A program made the translations under genes and the position numbers. This document shows positions 47,091 through 59,284 of a DNA stretch of 64,000 nucleotides, piece by piece. Numbering within the stretch: the stretch's first letter is position 1; every line of letters starts with the position of its first letter. The stretch lies in the NCBI GenBank assembly GCA_964059195.1, contig CAXKWD010000006.1, positions 131,608,539 to 131,672,538 on the forward strand, read 5' to 3'. This DNA comes from Ectobius pallidus (Eukaryota; Arthropoda; Insecta; Blattodea; Ectobiidae). The notes beneath the pieces are model-generated. The model did not search any database, was not told where the DNA came from, and saw only the letters and a list, made by a program, of their open reading frames with translations.

Positions 47091-49105
47091 TAGTATATGT
47101 TTTGTTGTTTTCATTACATGTAGGCCTAACTGTCTTGAATTTCATGTTTTACGTATTATATTCATTTATGTAACACTCGAGTTGGAAAGACTGGGGTAAT
47201 TATGCAATTATTGGCTGAGCTAATAGTTACAGAATTAAAGAGGATTGTTTTTATATTGGATATGTACTGGGGACGAAATAGTCACTGGGTGAAGTGCGTG
47301 CTAAAGTTGTGTGGCATATGATTATCAATATATTTGTTCACGCGAGGCGAAGAACACAAAGTACAGCGAATAAAAAAAAAACCTACAACCTTGTTCAACA
47401 AAAGGCTTACAGCTATGAGCATTATAGTAATTACGGTGGTAGATATTGACAGCGGTGGGGCTATCGGTGATTGATGCCGCGGCAATTGAATGACAGAGTA
47501 CATAAAGTACCTATGTTCACTTTTATAAGCAAATGAAAGAGAATTTCTATCAATTAAAAAAAGTAATAATCTAATTTTGTTAGATAAATGAAAAAACATT
47601 GCACTCTAGCTTACTTATATAATTTTAATTGTGAAATGATTACACCTAACATAAGGAGATCATAAATCATTTCTTTGAATTCTTTGTTTGAAAGGTCTAC
47701 AGTAGAGCTGAGATTATCCGGGTAAAACTTAACTGGTTAACTGAACAAATGATTGCTTAAATATTCATTACCTTTTATCCACTTAACAGAATACCAGTTT
47801 GCAGGTACCTAGATAGGCTAATTACGTATTTTTAACAAATAATCCAATTACGTATAGTTAGCCAATTAACTGATAAAATATATTTCAGTTTAAAGCAAGT
47901 ACAGCCTTGATTTATATATATATATATGCATACATAATATAGTTATAATATCCCCTGCAACTGTAAAAATTTCCCTCAAATGCTTTATGATACAATTTTA
48001 ACATCATTTCATTTCAACTTCACTTGAAGTTTCATTGGATACCATGTCCTTATAGAATTTGTAGCGGAACGAAATGTTGTTTACATTTTAATACAGCAAT
48101 AGAATATTATTTAAATGGTGTACGTTTTATTTTTTAATCTAGGACATATTTCATGTAGGCCTACGAAATTTTTGCAGCACTAGCATAGGTCCTTTCCAAT
48201 ATTTTTATAATAAAGGATGTCATAATCCCCCAAGTTTTTTACCCATGTACATCAGGATGAAACAGAGAATCCATAATCGCATTAGATTCTGGCTCGTTAC
48301 ACGATAAGAAACTGGTAATATAAAACACAATAAGTCGCCTATATAAAGAAATCTGGCCGTCATTATCACCTGACCTCGAGAAATAAGATGAGTATATTTT
48401 CTGATTAAATATTTTGGACATTTAAAATGCGAAAAAAACTAATATCCTATTCACTTTATCTCGATGGAAATCGTACACAACATTTTTAATGATGAAACTA
48501 TTGACGTACGTGAGAATTTCGGACATTAAAGAGGCCTAAACACGGTCACATAATGATAAAATGTCTGTAATAAAGGAGTTTTCAACAAAATGTAGCATAA
48601 TTTTCTAATATTCCATCGCTTAAACTGTTTCGTGCTAGAAACAGTTTTAATTAATTGCCGGTATCAAATTTATTTATTTATATTTGTACAGCCTGAACAT
48701 ATACTGTATTTAATTTAATTAGGACTCATGTTATTTATTTATGTATTTCTTTATTCAATCCGTGCTACAAGACAGGCAGATACCAATTACTTTAGGTAAA
48801 ATGACATTTAGAAACCTAACTTCAAATAAGCAGAAATGTAAAGAAGATGAAAAAAATACAATAAAAAAACGGAAAAGGAAAGGTAAAGTCTCTAAAAATT
48901 CAGTACTAAATCTTTTATAATTACAACTAATATTCCATAGCCTATCTAATGCTGAATTTAAGTTATTAAAATAATTGTCTATTCCAAACAACATTAGTAA
49001 ACATTTAAATTTAACATAAGATCACTAAAAAATACAGACTCCAAATTTTGTTTAACCCATAATATTATGTCGTGAATGTTTTTTCTTATGAAAGTATTAA
49101 AACTA
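47091..49105. other. Intronic AT-rich DNA, nothing firmly recognised
   Basis: TA-rich and TTTATTTAT tracts are present. A 79-codon minus frame at 48755-48994 could be a LINE remnant but has no diagnostic motif. Confidence 0.4.
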
Positions 49106-49106
49106 A

Positions 49107-49415
49107 ACTCCGTGGCGCTACATCCCTGGAGGGACTTGGCCTACCACCCGACCGCTGCGTCATCTCCCGTAGGCAGATGGCAGGATTGGGGGGCATGTGG
49201 TCAGCATGCCGACACCCACGGCCGTTATTGGTGGTTTTCATGACCGGAGCCGCTACTTCTCTATCAAGTAGCTCCTCAATTTGGAATCACGAGGCTGAGT
49301 GCACCCCTACCAGACCTCCCTACCTCAGAAACATCCGAGGAGGTACCGGGAATCGAACCCGGGCCGACGGATCTGGAGTCAGCTACGCTAACCACAAGAC
49401 CACGCCGGCGGACTA
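49107..49415 (-). mobile_element. tRNA-derived SINE, family 3 (full length or nearly so)
   Basis: On the minus strand the head contains an A box within GTGGTCTTGTGGTTAGCGTA and a perfect B box CGGGTTCGATTCCCGG. The body has the TAGCTACTTGATAGAGAAGT-type stretch and GCCAAGTCCC-type end CCAGGGATGTAGCGCCACGG. This organisation matches a SINE type common across insects (recollection). The tail end is also present as a fragment at 25160-25203. Confidence 0.85.
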
Positions 49416-49448
49416 TGAAAGTATTGGTATGTACTATATAGCCTATGT

Positions 49449-49542
49449 CTGTGTGTGTGTGAAAGAGAGAGAGAGTGTTTGAGAGAGTTAGAGAGAGTGA
49501 GAGAGAAGGAGGGAGAGGGAGGGAGGGAGGGAGGGAGGGAGG
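49449..49542. repeat. (GT)n, (GA)n and (GGGA)n microsatellites
   Basis: A purine-rich tract of about 80 bp follows a short GT run; the last 35 bp is GGGA/GGAG. Confidence 0.9.
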
Positions 49543-50893
49543 TATGAGGAGTTTTAAAACTGAAAATATATATGTATAATGTTTTATGTTTTCCCATTAA
49601 TTTAGTGATGTTATAACAAAGGTGGTGCAAATGAAAGGATTGCATACTAGATAGTCAATACAAATACTTTTGACAGAGTTAACTTAAGACAGTGGAAAAT
49701 ATTTCACTAATTAATGGTAAAATAATATGACTCTTTAGTCTTTATTTAGTTTAATTGAACATACGAATTCATAAAGTTGCTAATGAAAAAGTATATTCCG
49801 ATACTTGGTCGGAATATACCCTACAACAAAGGCGAAAGATAGTTTAATTTAATCTTGGTGGTGATCGATATATTCATTATTTTATCTCAGGCGCACTATT
49901 CACATCATACTTAGTAGCTCGAAAAATTAGAGTGAAAGTTAATATTAAGTCTTAGAAATAAAATGGAAACAAAGACACAGGTAAGATTGGTGGTAATATT
50001 CATCTAGCAAACATCATCATATTAAAAGTCTGCAAAAATAAAGATGTAAAAAATTAGAGAGTTTCAAGTAATGACGCAAGTAAGCTGAAAAGAAGCCAAA
50101 AAACGCAAATAGGTTAGGTCACCAGGACTGGGTGCAGGAAATTCAGGTTTCTGTCATGGTAATAAGAAGGAAAAATTGATGGAAAAATTGATGGAAAAAA
50201 CACGATCGCCGAAAAAAAATCATACATAAGGAATCTCTCTTACTTTATTCATTCAGCGATCATATGATGTAAGCAATAAGCCTACATAGGCCTATAGCAA
50301 TTTATCTAAGTAGGAAGAGAATTCTTTTAAAAAATCCTACTTCCAATCCTGTACTTAGACGGTATTTGCGTACGTTTGCCTAATTGTATCAATTCGTGTG
50401 CCTTCTTTTTGTGTAGCATATAAATTGTGATCCAGTTCTGCCTATAGTCAATGTGTATTTACTGGTCATTATCTCTCTCTTCATTACTTGTATGTGCTTA
50501 AAGCGAAAGCCCAATCAAGCATGCAACTAGGTGCTTACCAATACGATCTATACTTTTTTCTGGACTTGAGATGATTTCTTTAATCTTCACGATTATTTTA
50601 TGATATAATATTATAATGAAATGATTAGGAGCAATATTTCACATCAGAGATACCATCAATAAGGGTCAGTCGAGGTGTAATGCTTAAGGTTAACTAACTA
50701 TAGATAACAGTTTTCTGTTTTTATATAGGTAAAACAAAACTTGAAGTAGGCTACATGCTATTGAGTCGTTAATGTAAATGTTAATGAAGTGTAAATATGA
50801 CAAACATTATTAGATGAGAAAGCTTTCTGTTATGAAAAAAAAACTGTAAACAAAATGCATAATAATAATAATAATAATTATAATAATGTTGTT
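49543..50893. other. Intronic AT-rich DNA, nothing recognised
   Basis: No repeat end or exon signature. Confidence 0.5.
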
Positions 50894-50901
50894 ATTATTA
50901 T

Positions 50902-51352
50902 TAGGGGTGGGTCCTCGATACTTTCGATACCTCGATACTCTCGATACTTGCATGGTATCGGCATCGAACGATACTTCAGAAAACTAGCTCGATACTTTTT
51001 CGATACTTTTGTAATTCTGCAATTCTGCAATTAAGTGAGAATGCTAGTATTTTTTAACAAAAACTTGTAGGCTAAGTGGACTGTTCAAAAAACTTAATTT
51101 CTAGTTTTAATGTAGAGTTTAAAAATAATTATAGGCTACTGATGATATTATATTTTGTCTCATTAAATATGCAGACTTAATTAATTTAGTTGGTATTACA
51201 CAGTTCTCTCAAATGATAATTTTTAATGTACCTATTTATTGAAACTGTAAGTGTTGAAGGTATCGAGTATCGAAGTATCGAGTATCGAGGAAACATCATG
51301 TATCGGTATCGAGTATCGAGTATCGAGAAAATCTGGTATCGACCCATCCCTA
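50902..51352. mobile_element. hAT-type MITE rich in CGATA, copy B
   Basis: The termini TAGGGGTGGGTC and GACCCATCCCTA match copy A (23952-24395), and the whole 451 bp aligns with small differences. The 8-bp flanks are ATTATTAT on both sides (50894-50901 and 51353-51360); they lie in an ATT microsatellite, so the TSD is consistent but less decisive. Confidence 0.9.
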
Positions 51353-51410
51353 ATTATTATTATTGTTATTATTATTGTTATTGTTGTTATTATTATTATT
51401 ATTATAAATA
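51353..51410. repeat. ATT/GTT microsatellite split by the MITE
   Basis: ATT-type repeats occur on both sides of the insertion (50864-50901 and here), suggesting that the MITE landed in a pre-existing microsatellite. Confidence 0.8.
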
Positions 51411-52088
51411 AATTCGAAGAATCCACCTGATATTCCCGTTAATTTAATAGGCCTATGCCCAACCCAAGAAGTGTACCACTCATAGGTAATTTCATACATA
51501 GGAGATTGACATTAAAGTTATATGGCATATTATGAGGTAAATTAGAGTTTGTCTAAATTATATTGATTATCTTCACATTCCTACCACATTATGTTTCGCT
51601 GATTTAAGAATTGAAAGAACATAGCGGTATGTAATTATTGTAATTTTAATTAAGGCAAAATGGACAAACTCGTTTGTTACTATAATATTATTGTTAAGTT
51701 TATCTGTTCACTAGTTTAAAGTATTCGGCGTTGTTCGGGATATCTATTTTTCTTCTATTTACAATTTAACTAGTTCTTAGATTTTATGGAGGGATTTTAT
51801 GAACAAAAATACCTACAAAATATTAATTTTATCGCATTTAGAGGATTTAAATCAGACTTAACTGCGAACTCGATATTATGTTCACATTATAAAAATCCCT
51901 CTAACTGGATTAGAGGAGACTGATGTTCGCCCAATTGCACTTATACAACGGCTTAGGGGCTGGAATAATGGAGAACGGTAATATTTTTCCACACCCAAAG
52001 GCTGGCAAAAATATTTCTTTATTTTCCTCACTGCTATCGAAAGTAAATTTTCTTTTATTTTAATTAATGGATGTTTCTTGTTTCTTCT
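51411..52088. other. Intronic AT-rich DNA, nothing recognised
   Basis: No supported feature. Confidence 0.5.
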
Positions 52089-52090
52089 AT

Positions 52091-52122
<32 letters not shown>
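52089..52122. repeat. (TTTC)n microsatellite
   Basis: Eight uninterrupted TTTC units. Confidence 0.95.
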
Positions 52123-52123
<1 letters not shown>

Positions 52124-52224
52124 TTTTCATCAATAAAAACTATTACTCTTTTTATAGGCCTCTGCCATTGTGATTCCGGATCTTGTATGGCACTTCTTGT
52201 ATAGCAATTCTTTCTTTGTTTCAG

Positions 52225-52346
52225 ATTCCTTTGAGATATGGCATGGTCCCAGTTAAGGAGGCCCCCATCTCGTGGTATGCAGATTCGTAGGAACACTGCG
52301 ATGTTTTATTTTCCGCCGAAGCAGTATGACCAACTATGTTTTCAAG
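52225..52346 (+). other. Exon-like segment without an open frame
   Basis: A strong acceptor (TTTCTTTGTTTCAG, ending 52224) and a near-ideal donor (TCAAG|GTAAGT at 52346/52347) bracket 122 bp on the plus strand. All three plus frames contain stops (TAG, TGA, TAA). It could be an untranslated or lncRNA exon antisense to the PRDM-like gene, a repeat remnant, or chance. Confidence 0.3.
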
Positions 52347-53704
52347 GTAAGTCGGCAACTAAATTCTAGGTTAGTTACATGTAGAGCTAGGTTAGTGGCA
52401 GTTTAGGAACAGTGATAGTGGTGTTATTTATTGTGCCATATTTAATCTCCCGTGTGTATTGTTTTGTTGGCCACTCTGTTAAAAAGCATTCTCTGTATGT
52501 GATGTCCCTCTCCCAACTTCCAATCACGAGTTTCTTGTCGTTATGCGAAGTAAATATGGTGGATATTTTGCCACTTTCAGCCAGGTTGTGATATAATGGA
52601 AAGTGTACGAGTATAATTTAAGGCTGGGTGGTAGGACTAAATCACTTGTCAAGACTTCTCTCAGCAGAACTAAATATGTGTGATTTTAGGTGTTTTAGGA
52701 GGAGAATCTCCTGGTAAAGAGTGGGGCCCGATTATTCTTTAGTTGAATTTATTTATTTTTCATTGAACTTGAGGACATGTGAAAGGATTTTTTAGTATGT
52801 TAGAAAATAGATTCGGGTCATCATCACCCCAAGAGCGATGATAACGGCTGGCACCTGCAGTAATTCTCAGCAGACTTACCGATATGTCTCTGTCTTGTGG
52901 ATATTAAAAGACACGAGACATGCTTATTGATCCGGCAGACAGCACCAAGAATCTCTGGAACTCTTGAAGGCAGTGGAATGATAGTGATTACTCGTCACGC
53001 CATTCACGGAAATATAATTGTTATAGTTCTTCACTGCACTCCATAATTCTAGACTAGAACTTTTTCAACTGCAGTAAAGATGAATTATTGCTGTCCCTCA
53101 CAATTCGCCGGATCTGAAGTGGGACAACCTCTTATTTTATAAATTGTTACAATCCTAGAAACCATCTTCACTCTCAGATTTGTCAAAATAATATTATAGT
53201 CTTATTTCTGTTTATTTCTGGCATATAGTTTGAGCTAAAATTAATTGAAAACAATAATCAACACTGTTCTTGCTATTAGCACTAAAACTTTGAATACAAT
53301 TCGCCGTGCCAACAATCTAAAAGGATAAAAGCTCTAGAAATGGTTCAGATGGTAAGCTAACAGGCAGACAGACATAAAAACAAGGAATATATCTTAAGGT
53401 AGGCCTATATGTAACTCAAGAAATCAAGACATTATTAAAAACTGCATTTTTTAAAAGTAACTTAGTTTCATACATTAAATTTTAATTTCTGACTACTAGT
53501 AGGCCTATTTTCTAGAAGATGCATTTTTTTACACCTTTTATCCAGCTTACAAATTTCGGTATTTGTATTCTTCCTCTCTGCTAGAACAAAATATGTAAAA
53601 AATATGTAAAAAGTATTACTTAAGTTCGTTTAAAACTGGAGGAGGATAATTTATTGGATACTATAAGTCTAAATACATCAGAAAACTAATCTGTTATTTC
53701 TTTC
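52347..53704. other. Intronic DNA, nothing recognised
   Basis: A slightly GC-richer stretch at 52830-53000 has no frame or repeat signature. Confidence 0.45.
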
Positions 53705-53757
53705 ATATTATTAATCCACTGCCGGACGATGCCGGGTCTTTTAAGCTATACTCTGAC
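53705..53757 (+). mobile_element. Helitron-like 3'-end fragment
   Basis: GCCGGACGATGCCGGGTCTT followed by TTAAGCTAT has the imperfect CCGG...CCGG hairpin and the trailing bases seen, in reverse complement, at 58455-58482. The rest of the element is absent. Confidence 0.5.
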
Positions 53758-54647
53758 CATACTAAGAAAGACACCTGAAGAAAGAAAAAAAATCTGTATG
53801 TCTGCCTCACTCTTAGTTCATATGAATAATGTGCTAGACTGAGACAGGCGTACTGATTTTTATTTATTTCAGGTTTCTTTCTTAGATTGATCAGACTGTA
53901 GTAGTATATAACACTTTACAGTTTTAGCTGGTTTGGTTTTACGTTATCCCTTCCATTCGTATAATTATTTTTAATGAATGCTGGCAAGTCTTCAAACAAA
54001 ACTGAGATTACGTAAGTCCTAACCTAGATTCTTAATATCGTGATCTCCGGGCTCCGTGAGTCTTTGCAACAAAAGAAAGAAAGGAAAGATACGGCTGATA
54101 GCGTCGCGGGGATTCTTGCCAAGAGGAGGAGGGTTTGTCATAAATGGGAAGCTAGCGTGTTGTGATTGTCATCATTTTATCAAGTTCCCAATTCTTTCCG
54201 TACCGTGCAACCCGTTCGTGATCTGTCAACTAAGCAATATCGACAGTGTCAGTTAATGAAGTTCTGGGAACATGTCTTATTCTCAGTCTCTTTCTGTCTT
54301 CTATCTATTTATCTCTCCCTTCTTTCTCCCCCTCTCCCTTTTGTAGAGCGCACGCGCAACTTCTCATGTCACTATTTATAATTATTTATAATTTAGGCAT
54401 AGCAGATATCGCAAAATAGCTCGAAATTAATAAATAATGTTTTTTGTTTTTTTACAGATTATTCATTTTGTAGGCCTACAAATTAATTTTTTTTTTTACT
54501 GCCTTGCATTCTTTCATCACCCCAAAAAGTTTTAAAATTTTTTAATGCCAATAAATTGTGATCAAAATTTGAAAACTTTAAAATAGTAATAATTTAAAAA
54601 GTGGTAATTAAAATATACTCCATGTCATTTTTTATATTTAAATCTTT

Positions 54648-54689
<42 letters not shown>

Positions 54690-55945
54690 TTCCTCCAAAC
54701 CTATTACACTATATTATTTATGTTTTGATCAGTTCTCTTCATTGTGTAATTTTCATATTGTATGTGTTTGTTTCTTTTTTTATGTTTTTTAGTTGTATTA
54801 GTTTAAATATTTTTAGTACTAAATTAAATATATAATATTAGTGCTGTAAAACTGGTGTATAAGAGAATATTGTATTTGGGCAGTGAGCATGTTATATTCT
54901 CAACATAATAAATAAATAAATAGCCTATTTAGCTACTTACCAAGTGCTCTTTTTCTACGTGTAGCACATGAAATTAATTTGTTTTAAAAACTACTGCACC
55001 CTGAAAATGCAATAACTTAGTCTATACATAATGTTTACTTGTTAAGAAGATTAACTAGTAGCTCCAAAAACATTAGACCTCGCGTCCAAAAACATAACAA
55101 CAACAAAACCCGCTCTTCATCAGTTATAACGGCCACCATCTCCAAACAAAATAAAAACATAAAAATTCTTACATACGAGTATACGTCATTTTTAATTAGG
55201 TACTTCAAGGAATCTCCCCGTCAAATTAGAAGAGAATTGACTTAAGTGTTTGGTTGTGACTGCATAACAAATATAAAAAGTCACAGACGAAATTTCGATA
55301 AACCAATAGAGTTATTAAATAGTACCGGGTATATTGCGATACAAGTGTCATAAGGCATGAATACGGATCGAGGAAATAGTTTGAAAAAACGAGGCGCGAG
55401 CGCCTAATTAGTTAAGTCGTGCAAAAAAATATACGGGAATAAAGTTGCAGAAAATTTTACACTGTAGATTTGAAGTAGTCTCACCAATAACTTTCAGAAG
55501 ACCGAATTGCTGAAACAATGCAGTAGACTATGTACCTCACACAGTGGAATTTCTGTTTGAAAGGTAGCCTAGTATAAAATTTGAAATCATAACCTGACGC
55601 CGTAGCCTACAAATATAGGCCTAAATGCTGTACTTTATTGAAATACAACCTAATTACGTCTAGAAGATGTATATTTTACTTAGAATAGTATTATTTCCTA
55701 ATTTTGGTTGCTTTTTACAAGTATAGAAGCCTCAATTAATGTAGCGTACCATGCAGAGGTAAATGAATAATCACATGCAATGGTTAAGATGAGTAATGTC
55801 TACAAGTAGGTTTGGTTGAAGTTAGCATTCGGTGCTCATTTATAAAGATTGTGATGAGTGCTTAATGACAAAGAAATAAGTGAAAATAAAATTCAGCAAT
55901 ATAAGAAGATACGAGGTGAAAGTAGCTGGAATAATAGTGACCTAC
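53758..55945. other. Intronic AT-rich DNA with a (TA)n tract and a possible LINE tail
   Basis: TA repeats run 54651-54687. Bases 54860-54925 (GTATAAGAGAATATTGTATT through AATAAATAAATAAATAG) look like a retroelement 3' end. Nothing coding was found. Confidence 0.5.
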
Positions 55946-56077
55946 CTCACCCATTACTATCAAGGGGCGTATATTATGTTTCTCGTTGGGATTTGTGGAT
56001 CGGATGAATTTTAACCAATTACCGAACTCGAAGCTAGCATCTTGGTACCCCCGGATCCCACTCCCACCAATCCTGAC
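55946..56077 (-). CDS. Coding exon: central part of a PR/SET domain (PRDM-type protein)
   Basis: Minus-strand exon of 132 bp (44 codons, phase 0 at both ends). The acceptor is GTTATTTTTCAG before 56077 and the donor is GGTGAG|GTAGGT at 55946/55945. It begins VRIGGSGIRGYQDASFEFGN, continues WLKFIRSTNPNEKHNIRPLI and ends VMGE. The GNW(L/M)K(F/Y)(I/V)R block followed by N(I/L) is the core signature of PR domains. Joining to the exon at 33873-34029 gives NI....VMGE|LFYETTSDVGAGEELL with the spacing between the two motifs kept as I recall it for PRDM3/16. An overlapping donor, ATGG|GTGAGG, would break the frame with that next exon, so the GAG|GTAGGT donor is preferred. Earlier exons, including the start of the PR domain, were not found to the right. 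Confidence 0.85.
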
Positions 56078-56888
56078 CTGAAAAATAACAACCATCTCGT
56101 CAGAGGTTGAATATTTTTATTCACTTAACTTCCTAAAATTATAGGTTGCGTAAATCGATTGTACCTGTTCACATGGATTCACTATAAATAAAATTATAAC
56201 TTTCAACAATTTATATAAATGTGAATGTATGTAATTCTGTCGTTAAGTATTTTGTTTGTATCTCTGTTATGTTATTGTAATTTATTTTTTCGTATCTTTA
56301 TTCATGTATTTATTTCATATGAGCAATCTTATTTATTTTTATTTTTATTTTTTGCCTAAAACTATAATAAGTATGTTTTTATATAATGTTCAAAATATAA
56401 TTTTAGTATGACTGAACTGACCCCGAACACGAGCTATGCTCATGCGGGGCAAATAATACTCTTTTGAAATTGTACTAATTGTGTTTATATTATTTATATT
56501 TGTATTTGTAATAATTTTGTAATAATTAGACAATTTTGTCGTAATAATAATAATAATAAAAATAAATAATAATTGCAATTGTAGAAAAATGTAGGGTATT
56601 ATTTACTGATTTACATTATTATACAGATGGTTTCTAATGATTTGTATGGATCCTTTAATAGCCAAAATAGCTAAATCTAAATTTTCATATCTTGGTATTT
56701 CAGTTTTTTGACAGAATTTAACTAAAATTGTTGATATTTTTCTCCTTGCTTCTAGGACAAGGCTCACTAGTCCAACATTGTAAATGTTACACTTGTCCTG
56801 CTTGCATTTACTGTGCTAGTAAAATTATTTGCAGGAGCTTCCCAAAATTTATCCATGACGAGAGATGATGGCTAGATTTTACCGATGT
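56078..56888. other. AT-rich DNA, weak repeat traces
   Basis: Bases 56405-56455 (TGACTGAACTGACCCCGAAC, then ATGCTCATGCGGGGC) resemble a dispersed insect repeat, but no boundary is clear. An AAT-rich tract lies at 56542-56570. Confidence 0.4.
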
Positions 56889-57176
56889 CATATCTTATAG
56901 GGGGTACGCCGTAGCGTAGTGGTTGAGGCGCTGCGCTATAAATCGGAAGGTCGCGGGTACGATTCCCAATGAGGTCGTTGGAGTTTTTCAATTCGTACTA
57001 TGGCCCTGGGGTCGACGCAGCCTCTAACAGAAATGAGTACCAGGGAGCAATCCTGGGGGTAAAGGCGGCCGGTGCGTGCCGAATGTCCAAAATCTGGGAG
57101 CCTCAATCTCCTGGAACCTTCTGGGCCTCCATGGCCTGTATAGGAATCACTTTACTTTACTTTACATATCTTATAG
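56889..57176 (+). mobile_element. tRNA-derived SINE, family 2, copy 2, with perfect TSD
   Basis: The element (56901-57164) is flanked by CATATCTTATAG at 56889-56900 and 57165-57176. The head has an A box in CCGTAGCGTAGTGGTTGAGG and a B box in GGTCGCGGGTACGATTCCC. The 3' end is (ACTTT)n. The perfect TSD and intact promoter boxes point to a fairly recent insertion. Confidence 0.93.
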
Positions 57177-58110
57177 CAAATGCCCTAAATTTATCTGATA
57201 GTTGATACAACAGCCAAGCCTGTTTTAAGATTTACAGTACAGGGTTTGCAAAATTCAAGCTTAATTACCCATAGTCTAATCCTCAAGATATGCACTCCCC
57301 TACAAAATCTTAAATTAAGTCATTAGAAGAAAAAGTTTTAAAAAAGTTTTAGGAGGAAATGTTTCCTACTGGCGGTTGTAGTGATAGAGAAGGGGATGAA
57401 TGGACCACTGAATACATGAGAAGCTGGAGGAGGGGGTTGTAATGCGTGTGCTGGGGCGCGGCGGGGTGACTGGGAGACGAGGCAAACGCATTATCGCGCA
57501 GTTGTGTTGATGGCGTCCGATCTATGACGCGAGGCGTCTCGCTTGGGCGACGGACCGCATCTCGGTGATAGAGAATGAGATGTGATGCTAGATGTTACAG
57601 GTACAGCACTGTACAACGCATGCAGCGTCCATGTCTTCCAACAACTAACCACTTTTAGTCATGCTTGGAGGACTAAATTATATTCCATTTCGACTGCAAT
57701 TTGGTGTTCCAAACGGCCTAGCCTGATGTTAAATAATTTCTATGAAATGCAATCCAATTTACTACTTGTTCACACACGTCTTGTTCAGTTGCTTTGGGGT
57801 ATCCTTAACACCACATGTGGAGTCAAGCCAGAAATGGAGAGCAAGTTCTTTCAGTTGAAAACGCAGCGTATTTTCATTCTTTCTTAAGTAAAGCTATATT
57901 TTAGCTGTAAATTTCTTCTCTCTATCCTTCCCAAAGAATAAAAATTAACTTAATTTCAATAAATTGAAAAATGATAAAATTATTATCAGTTTTCGACCGG
58001 TCGTGAGGAAATAGGGCAAACTCCCACTTAAATGGCTAAAACAAATCTAAACGTAAATAAAAGTTTAAATTTTAAATGAACCTTACCCAAATCATGCCTA
58101 AACAATTAAA
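57177..58110. other. Mixed DNA with a GC-rich patch at 57.36-57.60 kb
   Basis: The patch (GGGGCGCGGCGGGGTGACTG, CCGATCTATGACGCGAGGCG) stands out from its surroundings. Neither strand gives a convincing exon, though one minus frame is open for about 80 codons without a start. It might be a promoter or 5' untranslated region. A 101-codon plus frame at 57582-57887 is unrecognised. Confidence 0.35.
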
Positions 58111-58114
58111 ACTA

Positions 58115-58440
58115 TTGAAAATTAAAAAGCTAAAAACCCGGTTACGAGGTGCATTTCACAATTAAACTACCCGGGGGCAAAAGACCTCAAATTCGAGTTC
58201 CCAAGCCCAAAAACCCCCGCATAGAGAGTTTTGCCTAAATCATTCGATGTTTTCCCATTTGGGCATGCTTAATGATCCCCTTCTGTGTACTTACGTAAAA
58301 AATCAGATCTCTGCTAGTCGTAACCATATAGGCCTTAATCAAGATAGCAACTGACCGAAGCCAATTTAAATTAATTTCTCAATTTGCTGAATACGATCTT
58401 ATTAATAGGTGGCGTTGGATGTGCACGTAACCACAAACCC
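58115..58440 (-). mobile_element. Diverged Helitron-like or related remnant
   Basis: The minus strand shows GAACTCGAATTTGAGGTCTT, then AATGCACCTCGTAACCGG and TTTTTAGCTTTTT in the order seen at 22310-22372. The segment to the right contains an AGCAGAGATCTGATTTTT stretch that matches the start region of the 59-62 kb copies. Confidence 0.6.
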
Positions 58441-58454
58441 AAATATTATATACT

Positions 58455-59279
58455 TGCTTAAAAGACCCGGCGTCGCCCGGGTTTTGTATTTTGTAATTGG
58501 AAATTAGCTTATGAAGGATTTTCAATTTTAAATTCTAGGTCCTTATATAGGCATTTATAATTTGAAATAGGAAGAACGACTTATTACACTCAAACTATTC
58601 CCTCAGAAAACGCTTGATATAGTTTTTTATGGCTCATAGAGGATCTAGAATGTTGCATCCCATCGCTTGTACAGTGCACAGCAAGCCTGGTAGAGGTTTA
58701 AATAAGAAGCAACAGAAATTCCTGTAACATAAAATTGTAATATCGAGGCGGGAAATTTTCCACTCTTATGTTACCATAAAGCATTATCACTTTCATACTT
58801 TTCTCTCCAAAAACCTGCGATATAATATAATAATATACACATTACCATACCTCGTTTTGTTTTCTCTATGTCCAGGGTAGAGAAAGTTATGTGATTCCAT
58901 TATTTTAGTGGATTTCATTCTGTAATATTTATTTATAACATGAATTATTTTGATAACTTCTCTTATTTGTCAAAAGTGCATTTCAATTGTTTTTTCCAAG
59001 TCCACCTGATACCATTTGGCAACATTATATTCTGTGATTTGGAATTGATAATTCTATGTAAAAAGGGATTAAGTATTTTCAAAAACATTTAATTTTTGGC
59101 ATTTAGAATCAGAATTTTTCAAATTCTTTCTTAGTGAGCACCTACATTATGAAACGAAGGTACTGTCAAAATTCCAAGTCTCTACCTGTTATAGTTTAGG
59201 CTGTACGTTGATTCCTGTCATTCAGTCAATCAGTCATTCATTCAGTCAGTCAGGACAAAGCCTTTTATATATATAGAGA
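58455..59279 (-). mobile_element. Helitron-like non-autonomous element
   Basis: On the minus strand it begins TCTCTATATATATAAAAGGC with a CTGACTGA/ATGA tract and ends in the hairpin ACCCGGGCGACGCCGGGT followed by CTTTTAAGCAAG. A 5' TC and a short GC-rich 3' hairpin close to the end fit Helitrons. The canonical CTRR end is not clear. There is no coding capacity. It lies head-to-head with the cluster to its right. Confidence 0.55.
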
Positions 59280-59284
59280 TGTAT

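Noticed and set aside
49388..49645. 85-codon minus frame rich in S, L, P and H
   Set aside because: Produced by the GA/GGGA microsatellite.
57582..57887. 101-codon plus frame
   Set aside because: No family signature and no supporting promoter or splice signal beyond a nearby GC-rich patch.
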